Positions 23,949-33,266 of a stretch of DNA of 64,000 nt are shown in pieces. A program made the translations under genes and the position numbers. Source of the DNA: Bacteroidia bacterium (lineage in GTDB: Bacteria > Bacteroidota > Bacteroidia > Bacteroidales > Azobacteroidaceae). Below the pieces are notes generated by a model that did no database searches, was not told where the DNA came from, and saw only the letters and a list, made by a program, of their open reading frames with translations. The DNA is taken from the NCBI GenBank assembly GCA_025999935.1, contig BNXY01000009.1, forward strand, positions 1 to 64,000. The letters are read 5' to 3'. How positions within the stretch are numbered: position 1 is the stretch's first letter; every line of letters starts with the position of its first letter.

Positions 23949-24356
23949 ATGACATTTGACGAAATAAAACAAGAATGTTACAACATGCAAGCGGAATTGG
24001 AATGCCTGATTCCCGATGATGTAAATGCTACAATCGAACGTGGAAAAGAAATAGCCGTATATCACGCCCGAACCGGTTATTTGCTTGCCCTTGCCAAACA
24101 TCTTGTCCGGGCGAAGAAGTCAAGCGAGATTGGAGAAACCATTATGAAAATCGCCAAAGAAAACTTTTTGGCAGCCAAGGCGCAAAATGCGCTTTGTGAT
24201 GCCATTGCGAACGATGAAATGTTTTTGGTTGATTGGTTGGATAGGCTCAATTCAATGTGTGTACATCAAATAGACCTTATCCGTTCCATTATCAGCAAGG
24301 AAAAAACGGAAATGCAAATATCACAAGGATTTAATCATGGCAATTATCAAGGATGA
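23949..24356 (+). CDS. first gene of the packaging block, function unknown
   Basis: 135 helical residues (MTFDEIKQECYNMQAELECL). AVYHARTGYLLALAKHLVRAK and the C-terminal MCVHQIDLIRSIISKEKTEM are amphipathic. This gene type commonly precedes the small terminase in Bacteroidota phages. It overlaps the terminase gene by 20 bp. Confidence 0.65.
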   Translation: MTFDEIKQECYNMQAELECLIPDDVNATIERGKEIAVYHARTGYLLALAKHLVRAKKSSEIGETIMKIAKENFLAAKAQNALCDAIANDEMFLVDWLDRLNSMCVHQIDLIRSIISKEKTEMQISQGFNHGNYQG

Positions 24357-24903
24357 AAATACCGATGAAGTAAAATTGACAGCGCGCGAAGAAAAGTTCT
24401 GTCAAGAATATGTAATGTGGTTGAATGCAACTAAATCAGCAATTAATGCAGGATATAAGGAAAAGAACGCCCGTCAAATTGGTTTTCAAAACTTAACAAA
24501 ACTTCACATTCAAAACAGAATCAAATACTTAAAGGAAAACCTTGCAGAAACCGCCGGAATTTCTGCGCTGCGTGTTATCAAGGAACACGAAAAGATTGCC
24601 TTTGCCGATGCGGGGCAATTGCGTGATGGTTGGATGTCGCTGAAAGACTTTGAAAGTTTGACAGACGAACAAAAGGCAATTATTCAAGAAGTTACGGCAA
24701 AAGACACAAAGTATGGTACGGAAGTAAAAATTAAACTGTTTGACAAGCAACGAAGCCTTGACAGTATCAACGCCATGCTTGGCTTTGATGCACCGGTTAA
24801 AACGGAATTGACCGGCAAAGATGGTAAGGACTTATTTGGTAATATGTCCGATGATGAATTAAATACACGTATTGCAGAACTTGAAAGGAAATTGGAAAAA
24901 TGA
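24337..24903 (+). CDS. terS: terminase small subunit
   Basis: 188 residues. LTAREEKFCQEYVMWLNATK followed by SAINAGYKEKNARQIGFQNL is the Terminase_2 helix-turn-helix start, and IKYLKENLAETAGISALRVI is the usual continuation. It would recognise the packaging site and recruit the large subunit encoded 0.8 kb on. A C-terminal acidic helix (DDELNTRIAELERKLE) is present. Confidence 0.9.
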   Translation: MAIIKDENTDEVKLTAREEKFCQEYVMWLNATKSAINAGYKEKNARQIGFQNLTKLHIQNRIKYLKENLAETAGISALRVIKEHEKIAFADAGQLRDGWMSLKDFESLTDEQKAIIQEVTAKDTKYGTEVKIKLFDKQRSLDSINAMLGFDAPVKTELTGKDGKDLFGNMSDDELNTRIAELERKLEK

Positions 24904-25370
24904 AACTCGAAATTTCACATAGGGATTTATGTTTGCTTGGTTCAAGTTATATGAAAAAACACGGTATTGCCAAGTGGCAAAAACCGACATACGTTGTTTG
25001 TGAACTTGAACGTTCAAATGCAGAATGTCCTGATATATTTGGATTTGGAAGTGCATATACGCAACTTATTGAAGTAAAAATATCACGGTCGGATTTCCTT
25101 TCGGACAAAAAAAAGTATTGGCGCAAAAATTCCGATAAAGGATTAGGCCAATTAAGAAGTTATCTATGTCCTTATGGTATGATTAACGTTGATGAATTGC
25201 CCGAAAAATGGGGGTTATTATATTTTCAAGATGATGTGATAGTGTGCGTAAAAGAACCTGAAATTCAAATAGCAAATTCAATGCAAGAAATGAATCTTGC
25301 CGCATCTATTTTGCGGCGTGAAAATATTAAATCACAAATATTTAGTTATAAAAGATATGAAAGTGATTGA
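24900..25370 (+). CDS. PD-(D/E)XK nuclease-like protein (MmcB-type)
   Basis: 156 residues. PDIFGFGSAYTQLIEVKISR supplies the PD...(D/E)xK core, with a preceding YVVCELERSN and the following SDFLSDKKKYWRK. This matches small MmcB-like nucleases embedded in packaging modules. It overlaps terS as ATGA. Confidence 0.75.
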   Translation: MKLEISHRDLCLLGSSYMKKHGIAKWQKPTYVVCELERSNAECPDIFGFGSAYTQLIEVKISRSDFLSDKKKYWRKNSDKGLGQLRSYLCPYGMINVDELPEKWGLLYFQDDVIVCVKEPEIQIANSMQEMNLAASILRRENIKSQIFSYKRYESD

Positions 25371-25385
25371 AAACAAATTGAAACA

Positions 25386-25703
25386 ATGAAAAGAATTGAG
25401 GAAATTGCAAATGACTATGTAGTAGATAACTTTCCAAATGAGAGTGAACACGACTACCATCAAGAATTGTGTGTTAAGTCTTATATTCAAGGCTATAAAG
25501 ATGCGAATAAATGGATAAGTGTTGATGATGAATTACCGAAAAATTATATTACGGTTATAGCACGAAAAAAAATGAATTTGCCTTTAGTTAGTGATATTAT
25601 TTGCCTTTGTTATATTTATAACTCAGATTGGTTTTTTCTGAATAATAATGCTTGTGCAAATGAAATAAAATTTACCGATTGGCGACCAGTTGAACTAAAA
25701 TAG
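25386..25703 (+). CDS. DUF551-like small protein
   Basis: 105 residues. KWISVDDELPKNYITVIARK followed by a closing FTDWRPVELK is the DUF551 pattern (WISVxxxLP ... WxPL). Function unknown. It lies five bases before the large terminase gene. Confidence 0.75.
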   Translation: MKRIEEIANDYVVDNFPNESEHDYHQELCVKSYIQGYKDANKWISVDDELPKNYITVIARKKMNLPLVSDIICLCYIYNSDWFFLNNNACANEIKFTDWRPVELK

Positions 25704-25708
25704 GAATA

Positions 25709-27175
25709 ATGATACGGCGGGAAATGGTAACATATATGGAAGCACTGCAAGAACGGTTGGTTCGAGAGAGCCGAACGGACTTGTTACGTTTCACCCTTTC
25801 CACAATGCCGACATTCATACCCGCCGACTTTCACAAGCGTTATTATTCAAAGCTGACAGACTTTGCACATGGCAAAATAAAGAAGCTAATGGTATTCATG
25901 CCGCCCCAACACGGAAAAAGTGAGGGTTCAACAAGACGTTTGCCCGCATTCATTGTAGGAAAAAAACCCGACACAAAGGTTGCTATTATATCGTATAGTG
26001 CTTCAAAATCACGTAAATTTAACCGTGAAATACAGCGTGTTATTGACACTCCTGAATACAATGCCATATTCCCCAATACAGTATTGGGAGCGAGCAAATT
26101 TTCAGACAATACAGACACATGGATTCGTACCGCCGATGAATTTGAAATTGTCGGTCGGCGCGGGTCGGTAAAAACCGTTGGTGTGGGCGGTGCATTGACG
26201 GGCGAACCGGTGGACGTGCTGATTATGGATGATATTTACAAAGATGCAAAAACGGCATGGTCGCCCGTTGTGCGTGAATCGGTATCCGATTGGTACGATA
26301 CGGTTGCGGAAACACGTTTGCACAATGGCAGCCAACAATTGATTGTGTTTACCCGTTGGCATGAAGATGATTTGGCGGGTACACTATTGCGACAACAAGG
26401 AATTTACGACCCAACCGAAAATCCGAACGGATGGGTGGTTGTCATTTATCAGGCAATCAAACAGGGTTCGCCAACCGAATACGACCCAAGGGGAGAGGGT
26501 GAAGCACTTTGGGATGAAAGACATTCACTTGAAAAGCTGCAATCTATCCGGTTGCGCAATCCGCATGTCTTTGATTCATTATACCAACAAGACCCGAAAC
26601 CCGCCGAGGGGCTTATGTACGAAAATGGTTTTGTCGAATATGGTATCAAGCCCGCAAGTCAATATTGTATCCGCAAGGCTTATGTAGATACCGCCGATAC
26701 TGGGGCGGATTACCTATGTGCCATTATTTATGATGAAACGGAAATCGGAAATTACCTTGTCGATGTGATGTACACGCAAAAGCCGATGGAATATACAGAA
26801 CCGGCGCTTGCGCAACTATTGACAAGGCACACCGTGGCCGAATGTATTGTTGAATCCAATAATGGCGGGCGCGGCTTCCAACGTGCCGTTGAAAAGCAAT
26901 GCCGGTTGTTAGGCAATACCAAAACAAAATTCAAATGGTTTCACCAATCAGAAAACAAGGATATTCGTATTTATTCCAATTCGGCAGCCGTGCAAAATCT
27001 TATATTCATGCCGCAAGGTTGGACAAAGTTATTCCCTGACTTTGCCACCGCAATCAATGGTTACTTGAAGATTGGCAAGAACCCCCACGATGATGCGCCG
27101 GATGCTTTGACGGGAACGGTCGAAAAACGAAAGAAACGTGGCAAACAAGATGTTGCGGGTCTTTTCGGTTACTAA
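25709..27175 (+). CDS. terL: terminase large subunit
   Basis: 488 residues. Walker A is FMPPQHGKSEGSTRRLP near residue 65, Walker B is VDVLIMDDIYKDAKTAW near 168 with the catalytic acidic pair, and the coupling region is LIVFTRWHEDDLAG. The RNase H-like nuclease domain shows KAYVDTADTGADYLCAIIYD, AECIVESNNGGRGF and DDAPDALTGTVEK near the C-terminus. All catalytic acids appear present, so it should cut and translocate DNA. Confidence 0.95.
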   Translation: MIRREMVTYMEALQERLVRESRTDLLRFTLSTMPTFIPADFHKRYYSKLTDFAHGKIKKLMVFMPPQHGKSEGSTRRLPAFIVGKKPDTKVAIISYSASKSRKFNREIQRVIDTPEYNAIFPNTVLGASKFSDNTDTWIRTADEFEIVGRRGSVKTVGVGGALTGEPVDVLIMDDIYKDAKTAWSPVVRESVSDWYDTVAETRLHNGSQQLIVFTRWHEDDLAGTLLRQQGIYDPTENPNGWVVVIYQAIKQGSPTEYDPRGEGEALWDERHSLEKLQSIRLRNPHVFDSLYQQDPKPAEGLMYENGFVEYGIKPASQYCIRKAYVDTADTGADYLCAIIYDETEIGNYLVDVMYTQKPMEYTEPALAQLLTRHTVAECIVESNNGGRGFQRAVEKQCRLLGNTKTKFKWFHQSENKDIRIYSNSAAVQNLIFMPQGWTKLFPDFATAINGYLKIGKNPHDDAPDALTGTVEKRKKRGKQDVAGLFGY

Positions 27176-27177
27176 TA

Positions 27178-27194
27178 TGTATCATTATAATACA
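27178..27194 (+). promoter_or_regulatory. late operator copy 2 upstream of portal
   Basis: TGTATCATTATAATACA, one mismatch from perfect symmetry, between the terL stop and the portal ATG at 27201. No -7 box fits after it, so it may act as an operator within the transcript or as a roadblock. Confidence 0.55.
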
Positions 27195-27200
27195 ATAATT

Positions 27201-28715
27201 ATGACAATAGAAGAAATTTTTCAAAAAGCAACGTCCAATGAAGTCATTGCAGAATTAAAGACAAGGCGATATATTCCGCAACCGAATGTTGAAAGCGCGC
27301 AAAAGGCACTTGACCCCAAGTTGCACAATATTAACGACCGGATATTAAGACCTGATAAAAGAATCCGTGTAGATACCGACAATGATGCCGATTCAGCGCA
27401 AAAGGTTATTGATACGGGTGGCGAATCAACTAACTTCAAGACCGAAAAAGTTGCCCGTATTGCATTGGCAATTCAAAAGTTGATAATTAAGCGTGCCGTA
27501 TCTTTTTGCTTTGGAAATCCTATTGCTTACAATTCAAGCCCTGAAAATGACAATCAACAATTAATTGTCAAGGCATTGAATCGTATCTTGTACGATGTGA
27601 AAAGCAATTCATTGAACCGTAAAGTAGGACGTTCGGTGTTCGGATTCAAGGAATGTGCCGAATTGTGGTATCCCGTTCCGGTCGATAAAACAAAAACAGG
27701 TAACAAAATAACTGATTTTGCAAATAATTTGTTTGGAAATAAATATCATATAAAATATGGTTTCAAATCAAAATTCAAATTACGTTGTACCGTTTTTTCT
27801 CCAAAATTTGGCGATACGCTTTACCCATACTTTGACGAAACGGGCGACATGGTTGCCTTTTCCCGTTCGTTCAGCCGAACGGACGAAAAGCAAAATTCCA
27901 TTGATTATTTTGAAACGTACACCGATACTGAACATTGGTTGTGGGTGAACGGTACAAACGGTTATGAAGTTGTAGATGGCTATCCGAAAATTGTATCAAT
28001 CGGCAAAATACCCGTTGTGTATGGACACCAAGAACAATTTGAAACGGAAGATGTCGATGCGTTGATTGACCGCTTGGAAGTGTTGTTGTCCAATTTTGCC
28101 GACACCAACGATTACCACGCAAGCCCGAAACTATTTGTTACGGGACAAATCAACGGTTGGTCAAAGAAAGGTGAAGCCGGGGCGGTAATCGAGGGTGAAG
28201 ATGGAGCGGATATGAAATATGTTTCGTGGGCAAACGCGCCGGAAGCCGTCAAATTGGAAATTGAAACGCTTTTGCGGATGATTTATACCATTACCCAAAC
28301 GCCTGATATTTCCTTTGATTCGGTCAAGGGTTTGGGCGCAATATCCGGCATTGCGTTGAAGTTGCTTTTCATGGATGCGCATTTGAAAGTGCAAGACAAA
28401 AGGGAAATCTTTGATGAATACTTGCAACGCCGTGTGAATGTGATTAAAGCCTATATTGGGAAGTTCAACACCGCTTTGGAAAAGGATTGTGATACCTTGG
28501 AAGTTGAACCCGAAATCACTCCTTACATGCTGAATGATGAATTGGCAGAAATCAACATGTGGTTGGCGGCGAACGGAAACAAGCCGTTGGTTTCTCAAAA
28601 GCAATCGGTGAAGTCGGCAAACTTATCGCAAGACCCGGAAGCCGACTTTGAACAAATACAAGAAGAAGCGAGCCGGGAAAATACATTTATGATTGGCGAA
28701 CCAACGGAAGCATGA
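27201..28715 (+). CDS. portal protein (SPP1 gp6-like)
   Basis: 504 residues from the ATG at 27201 (MTIEEIFQKATSNEVIAELK). KLIIKRAVSFCFGNPIAYNS and a long central domain with DALIDRLEVLLSNFADTNDY and the DISFDSVKGLGAISGIALKL clip/stem segment are typical of SPP1-family portals. It forms the dodecameric DNA gate of the head. Upstream in-frame codons overlap the operator palindrome and are not counted. Confidence 0.9.
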   Translation: MTIEEIFQKATSNEVIAELKTRRYIPQPNVESAQKALDPKLHNINDRILRPDKRIRVDTDNDADSAQKVIDTGGESTNFKTEKVARIALAIQKLIIKRAVSFCFGNPIAYNSSPENDNQQLIVKALNRILYDVKSNSLNRKVGRSVFGFKECAELWYPVPVDKTKTGNKITDFANNLFGNKYHIKYGFKSKFKLRCTVFSPKFGDTLYPYFDETGDMVAFSRSFSRTDEKQNSIDYFETYTDTEHWLWVNGTNGYEVVDGYPKIVSIGKIPVVYGHQEQFETEDVDALIDRLEVLLSNFADTNDYHASPKLFVTGQINGWSKKGEAGAVIEGEDGADMKYVSWANAPEAVKLEIETLLRMIYTITQTPDISFDSVKGLGAISGIALKLLFMDAHLKVQDKREIFDEYLQRRVNVIKAYIGKFNTALEKDCDTLEVEPEITPYMLNDELAEINMWLAANGNKPLVSQKQSVKSANLSQDPEADFEQIQEEASRENTFMIGEPTEA

Positions 28716-28719
28716 TGTT

Positions 28720-28914
28720 ATGATTAATTACTCAAAATATCCTGATTGTTGCTATTCCTGTCAATTTAGGCGAAGCATCAAAACGTATTTTGGTACTCGC
28801 CACTATTGCCGTAAACAACGTGGAAAAACGAAGTATGGGATTAGGTGTATAAAAAATATTATGATTCTGAAATGTGGTTTTTATAAAATGGTATCCTATG
28901 AAACACAAGAATAA
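28720..28914 (+). CDS. small Cys-rich protein
   Basis: 64 residues (MINYSKYPDCCYSCQFRRSI) with about seven cysteines in a zinc-ribbon-like spacing. Four bases after the portal stop. Function unknown. Confidence 0.55.
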   Translation: MINYSKYPDCCYSCQFRRSIKTYFGTRHYCRKQRGKTKYGIRCIKNIMILKCGFYKMVSYETQE

Positions 28915-29098
28915 AATACAAACTTGTTTGAATTGTTCACTACTGCATAAGGCTAAGCCAAATATATTTGAGAATGGCAAAAGAATAAAGGGTTATTTTT
29001 GGGTTTGTACTTGTCGTTGGTGGTCTAACAGAAAGAAGCCAAATATCGGTATTGATGCTTGTGAAATTCACGAATTTAGATGTAAAGAAAGAAGATAA
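28898..29098 (+). CDS. small Cys-rich protein
   Basis: 66 residues (MKHKNKIQTCLNCSLLHKAK) with CLNC, CTC and C..H..C patterns. It overlaps its neighbour by 17 bp and its stop overlaps the start of the MuF-type gene. It appears related in style to the preceding Cys-rich protein, perhaps a divergent duplicate. Confidence 0.55.
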   Translation: MKHKNKIQTCLNCSLLHKAKPNIFENGKRIKGYFWVCTCRWWSNRKKPNIGIDACEIHEFRCKERR

Positions 29099-31671
29099 TG
29101 GCAAAGCGGCAAAAGACAAAGGCATTTTCATTTCAAGGATTCGACAATAAGCATTATCGTACCACCGAGCAATACGCCGGTGCGGTCAATGCCTTGTTCA
29201 ATCGTGCGACCACGGAAATAGCCAATGCCGCCGCAAAGGGCAATTACGACCCTGACAAGCCATTCAAATTTGATGATTACCCAAAGACCAAGGAAAAGGT
29301 ACAAAGCATTATCAACGGACTTGCAAGTAACATGACAAGCGTAATAAGCAACGGTTCACGTAAACAATGGCTTTTCGCTTGCCAAAAGAATGATGAATTT
29401 ATTGAATCAATCATTGACACGTCCAAGGTTAAAAAGAAAACTTTGGAAAAGATGCAAGACCGAAATTTGGATGCGTTCAAATCGTTTCAGGAACGCAAGG
29501 TCAATGGTATGGACTTATCGCAACGGGTGTGGAAGTATGTGGGTCAATACAAAGACCAAATGGAATTGGGGCTTGATGTAGGGCTTGGCGATGGCAGGAG
29601 TGCGCAACAACTGTCAAAGGATTTGCGCCAAAATTTGCAAGACCCCGACCGATTGTTTCGCCGTGTTCGTGATAAGCGTGGCAATTTACAGTTATCTAAG
29701 AGCGCCAAAGCCTTTCATCCCGGACAAGGGGTGTATCGGTCGAGTTATAAGAATGCCATGCGTTTGACCCGTTCGGAAATCAATATGGCTTATCGTGAAG
29801 CCGATTGGGAACGGTGGCAACAACTTGACTTTGTTGTTGGCTTTGAAATTCACGTGTCGGAAAGGCACGCCGAATGGTTGGAAAAGGTTTGGAACAAGGC
29901 ACACCCCGGCAAGTTGGAAATATGCGACAAGATGGCTGGTAAATACCCCAAATGGTTTAAGTTCAAAGGGTGGCATCCACAATGTATGTGTTATGTAACA
30001 CCAATACTGAATGATTATGACGAATTTCGGGAAAACAGAGTGTCAAGATTCAAGGCGGCATTAAATGGCGATGAATACAAAAAATATGCTTCAAAAAATG
30101 CCATTACCGATGTTCCGCAAGGCTTCAAAGATTGGGTTGCCGAAAACGAAGCTAATCAAAACGGTTGGAGTTCGACACCGTATTTTATCAAGGACAATTT
30201 CACAAATGGTCTTTTGGCTGATGGTCTGAAAACCGTTGCCCCACTGCAACCAATCAAACCAATCAAGACCGAAAAACAAAAAGCGGATATACAAGCCCGT
30301 TGGAATGCACGTGTGGCAGGCAATAAGTACAATGACATACTTGTTGAAGCCGAAAGCAAATACAGTAATGAAAGCCCCGCAATTAGCAATTTCGCCAACC
30401 ATATAAAAGATATGATAAAAGCGGGTAAACCCATTGAAGTAATCGAAGCGCAAATTGCCAAATTGAACCAAAAAATTGAGGTGAAAGCATTGTGGAACGA
30501 ACGTGTCGAAAACAATGCCTTATCGACATTGCTTGTTGATGTTGTCTCCGCCAAAGCACAATTCGGATTACCTGCAATACAATCGGTATTCAATGCCGTT
30601 GAAACCAAAATTGCGGATTGGTCAAGTCTTACCTTAGAACAACAAGTTAAGAAGTTGAACTTTGAAATTGATTGGGTCGAAAAGAATAAAAAGTATGATA
30701 CATGGCAAGTCGCCCAATCAGCTTACAAGAAACGTCTTGGAACGGTTCAATACCTGATTGAAAAAGAAAGTATAAAAGCAAATACAAAATATGCGTTTGA
30801 CTTTGTTTCAACCACAAAGAGTGCCAAAGTTAAGCAATTAGCGGTTGAATTGAATGCGCTATTAGATAAGGATGCACCAATTGCCATATTACAATCCAAA
30901 GCACAAATCTTGAATGCGGAAGTTGCCAAGTTGGAAGCTGCAAAGGCGGCAAGGGATGCAAAGAAGATAGGAATAAATTCAGCGGATTGGAATAATCCCG
31001 ACAACTATACACAAGCAAGAAAGGATGCCGCTTTGTGGTCGAAAGATCCGGAAGATGCCGATAAAAAAGTTCGTGGTGTTGTTGAAATAGTATGGAGAAA
31101 TGCCCCCGATGATGAAAGGACAAGCGCATACCGATATACTGCAGGTAGTTCATACATTAACGAACCATTGCGTAATCAACACTATTCAGGACAATACTTG
31201 GGAAAATACGATTCCAAGAAAGATGCGGATTCTCTAACTAACATAATTGAAAAATCATCTTACGACTTTGATATGTGGGTTCAACGAGGTGTATCCATAC
31301 AAGGTTTTGATGGGGTATTTAATTATTGGTTAGCTGATAAAAGCCTAAGTGAAGCAAAAAAAGCATTGATTGGTAGAGTTGGAAAAGAACCCGCATTTTC
31401 GTCATGCGGAAATAGCAAAGGACATGGATTTACAGGTAAAGATGTAACTTATAATATCTATTGCCCAAAGGGAACAAAAATGCTTTATGCCGAACCATTT
31501 TCGGCTTTTGGACTTGGCAAAGGTCAAAGTTGGGATGGTAAGGAAAAGCAAAAGAAATTCGGTAGTGAATCCGAAATGATATTGCAACGTGGTACTACTT
31601 TCAGAATAACGAAAGTAGAACAAAGCAATGGAAGATGGTATATTGATGTTGAAGTTATTGGGCAATTGTAG
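29098..31671 (+). CDS. minor head (MuF-like) protein fused to an ADP-ribosyltransferase domain
   Basis: 857 residues. Residues up to about 310 are a phage head-morphogenesis domain: RSSYKNAMRLTRSEINMAYR, EIHVSERHAEWLEKVWNKA and WHPQCMCYVTPIL. A long helical linker (about 385-640) follows. The C-terminal 190 are an ADP-ribosyltransferase fold: YRYTAGSSYINEPLR, Arg730 in WVQRGVSIQGF, an STS-like AFSSCGNSKGHGF near 767, and Glu824-x-Glu826 in FGSESEMILQRGTTFRI. The R-S-E triad with ExE points to an arginine-specific type. It would be carried in the virion, as T4 Alt is, and could enter the host with DNA. It overlaps the end of a convergent gene by 17 bp. Confidence 0.9.
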   Translation: MAKRQKTKAFSFQGFDNKHYRTTEQYAGAVNALFNRATTEIANAAAKGNYDPDKPFKFDDYPKTKEKVQSIINGLASNMTSVISNGSRKQWLFACQKNDEFIESIIDTSKVKKKTLEKMQDRNLDAFKSFQERKVNGMDLSQRVWKYVGQYKDQMELGLDVGLGDGRSAQQLSKDLRQNLQDPDRLFRRVRDKRGNLQLSKSAKAFHPGQGVYRSSYKNAMRLTRSEINMAYREADWERWQQLDFVVGFEIHVSERHAEWLEKVWNKAHPGKLEICDKMAGKYPKWFKFKGWHPQCMCYVTPILNDYDEFRENRVSRFKAALNGDEYKKYASKNAITDVPQGFKDWVAENEANQNGWSSTPYFIKDNFTNGLLADGLKTVAPLQPIKPIKTEKQKADIQARWNARVAGNKYNDILVEAESKYSNESPAISNFANHIKDMIKAGKPIEVIEAQIAKLNQKIEVKALWNERVENNALSTLLVDVVSAKAQFGLPAIQSVFNAVETKIADWSSLTLEQQVKKLNFEIDWVEKNKKYDTWQVAQSAYKKRLGTVQYLIEKESIKANTKYAFDFVSTTKSAKVKQLAVELNALLDKDAPIAILQSKAQILNAEVAKLEAAKAARDAKKIGINSADWNNPDNYTQARKDAALWSKDPEDADKKVRGVVEIVWRNAPDDERTSAYRYTAGSSYINEPLRNQHYSGQYLGKYDSKKDADSLTNIIEKSSYDFDMWVQRGVSIQGFDGVFNYWLADKSLSEAKKALIGRVGKEPAFSSCGNSKGHGFTGKDVTYNIYCPKGTKMLYAEPFSAFGLGKGQSWDGKEKQKKFGSESEMILQRGTTFRITKVEQSNGRWYIDVEVIGQL

Positions 31672-31972
31672 TGTTATATTCACTTTCCATACCCTCTAAC
31701 TTATTGCGAAACAAGTAATCTTTCCATAGCTCAAAAACGCCTTTCTTATCGGTTGGCTTGTAATAATCGTTATCTTTTAGAAGTTGCATAAACTTATCAT
31801 TAAGACCATAATCGGAAAAGAATGAAGTCCAATCCGAACTATATCTTTCGGAAAATTCGGAATCAAATACAGATTCATAAAACCAAAAGAAATGCGCCTT
31901 GTCTTGTTTTGTAGTATCAAATGGGTTTTCCTTTTCGCCTTTGAAAAACCGATACATGCTAAAATCATTCAT
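31655..31972 (-). CDS. small protein convergent with the ADP-ribosyltransferase gene
   Basis: 105 residues, acidic and aromatic (FFWFYESVFDSEFSERYSSD). No family recognised. It is the last gene of a leftward operon, overlaps the ADP-ribosylglycohydrolase as ATGA, and its 3' end overlaps that of the ADP-ribosyltransferase gene tail to tail. An immunity role is possible from this placement only. Confidence 0.6.
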   Translation of the reverse strand: MNDFSMYRFFKGEKENPFDTTKQDKAHFFWFYESVFDSEFSERYSSDWTSFFSDYGLNDKFMQLLKDNDYYKPTDKKGVFELWKDYLFRNKLEGMESEYNTTIAQ

Positions 31973-32736
31973 TGTTCAATATGTTTGTAAAAAGTGTTGA
32001 TAATGTTGATAAACTCTTGTGGCAAGTATTCCAATGCCGTTGTTTTTATATGTTCGGGAATGCCATAATACGCTTCTGCAATGCTTCCGGTAATGGCGGC
32101 AATGGTATCGCTATCACCCCCGATTGACACCGCCAAGCGAATAGCACTTTCAAAGTCCGTGCTTTCGAGAAAGCAAACAATGGCTTGCGGAACGGTAACT
32201 TGGCACGTTTCGTTGAATGTATTGGTCTTGCGAATTTCATCGCATGTTGTATCAATTCTATAATAATATGAACAACCTAATTCTATTTGTTTTTTAGAAT
32301 AACCAATTAGACAATGATAAATACAGTCAGCAATAGCCATTGCCCCCTTGATACCTTCCGGGTGGTCATGTGTACATTCAGCCGACAAGCGTGCATTTTC
32401 AAGAACATTTTCCCGATAATCAAAGTAGTGTGCTACCGGCGACACGCGCATTGCTGACCCATTGCCAAAACTATTGTAAGGCATAGGATTGGGCGAATGT
32501 ACCCATTGGGCAAATGAACCGCCATACCCGCCTTTGGGGTTCGGATATTTCCGACACCAAGATTGCAAAGAATTGGAAAACGGTATATTTCGTAACAGTG
32601 CATCCGCCACCGCCACGGTGCAAATGGTGTCATCCGTAAATGAACAATCATCTGTGAATAAATCAAAGTCAGTACTTCGATGGTTCTTAAATTCAAAGCG
32701 TGAACCAACAATGTCGCCTATAATTGCGCCTAACAT
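31969..32736 (-). CDS. ADP-ribosylglycohydrolase
   Basis: 255 residues. MLGAIIGDIVGSRFEFKNHR, the FTDDT metal motif at 33-37 and GGDSDTIAAI at 206-215 are the defining motifs of the DraG/ARH family; the binuclear magnesium ligands all look present. These enzymes remove ADP-ribose from proteins, often from arginine. It lies on the opposite strand next to the phage ADP-ribosyltransferase gene, so it may undo that modification in the lysogen. Second-last gene of the leftward operon. Confidence 0.92.
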   Translation of the reverse strand: MLGAIIGDIVGSRFEFKNHRSTDFDLFTDDCSFTDDTICTVAVADALLRNIPFSNSLQSWCRKYPNPKGGYGGSFAQWVHSPNPMPYNSFGNGSAMRVSPVAHYFDYRENVLENARLSAECTHDHPEGIKGAMAIADCIYHCLIGYSKKQIELGCSYYYRIDTTCDEIRKTNTFNETCQVTVPQAIVCFLESTDFESAIRLAVSIGGDSDTIAAITGSIAEAYYGIPEHIKTTALEYLPQEFINIINTFYKHIEQ

Positions 32737-32737
32737 A

Positions 32738-32971
32738 TTAATCTGAATTTGGTAATTTGCGATTTCCTTTTTTTCTTATGATTACACCCTTTCGGATGAT
32801 AATACGGTTATTCCGGTATGGTCGTTCGGATGTGATTCCGAACGACCATAAGCGGGATTTAGATACGTCCAACTTTTCAGGTGTAAATGTGTCGAATATG
32901 GCAGCGATTGACCCGAAATAATGGTTATCATCATCGCCAAAACTAACATGAAATATTGTGTTTCCGTTCAT
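32738..32971 (-). CDS. conserved small phage protein
   Basis: 77 residues: MNGNTIFHVSFGDDDNHYFG, SIAAIFDTFTPEKLDVSKSR and RIIIRKGVIIRKK. This HYFGSIAAIxxxF..ExLGV pattern is common in Bacteroidota phages with no known role; a DNA-binding fold is possible. One-base gaps separate it from both neighbours. Confidence 0.65.
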   Translation of the reverse strand: MNGNTIFHVSFGDDDNHYFGSIAAIFDTFTPEKLDVSKSRLWSFGITSERPYRNNRIIIRKGVIIRKKGNRKLPNSD

Positions 32972-32972
32972 A

Positions 32973-33266
32973 TCATAAATTATTAGCCATACACCGACAA
33001 TTGAAATGCTCCGGTGGTGGGCATTGTTTAAGTAATAATTCTAAATTATTGATTGATTTTTTAAACTTTCGATTCCAATACCAACGTGTTATCCATGTTG
33101 ATTTTTCCACTTTGTACGCATACATGGAAGCATTGTTAATTTGGGTTTTCAATGCAAGTTCGTAAAACCTATTTGTAAGCACTTTATATTGTACATAGAA
33201 ATCCTTACAGGATTCCGTTGTTTTTTGAAAGGCTTGTATTAGTTGTTCCACAATTGATTCATTCAT
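32973..33266 (-). CDS. small protein of the leftward operon
   Basis: 97 residues from the ATG at 33266 (MNESIVEQLIQAFQKTTESC). Mainly helical with a basic centre (WITRWYWNRKFKKSINNLEL) and a CPPPEHFNCRC end that may bind metal. It overlaps the preceding gene by 8 bp. Function unknown. Confidence 0.6.
   Translation of the reverse strand: MNESIVEQLIQAFQKTTESCKDFYVQYKVLTNRFYELALKTQINNASMYAYKVEKSTWITRWYWNRKFKKSINNLELLLKQCPPPEHFNCRCMANNL

Noticed and set aside
27178..27194. Operator copy 2 considered as a promoter
   Set aside because: The portal start codon follows within seven bases and no -7 box is present, so only an operator-like site is claimed.
32973..33266. Small helical protein considered as a distant DGR accessory (Avd)
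   Set aside because: It ends in a Cys/Pro-rich segment, lacks the basic four-helix pattern, and belongs to a separate leftward operon.
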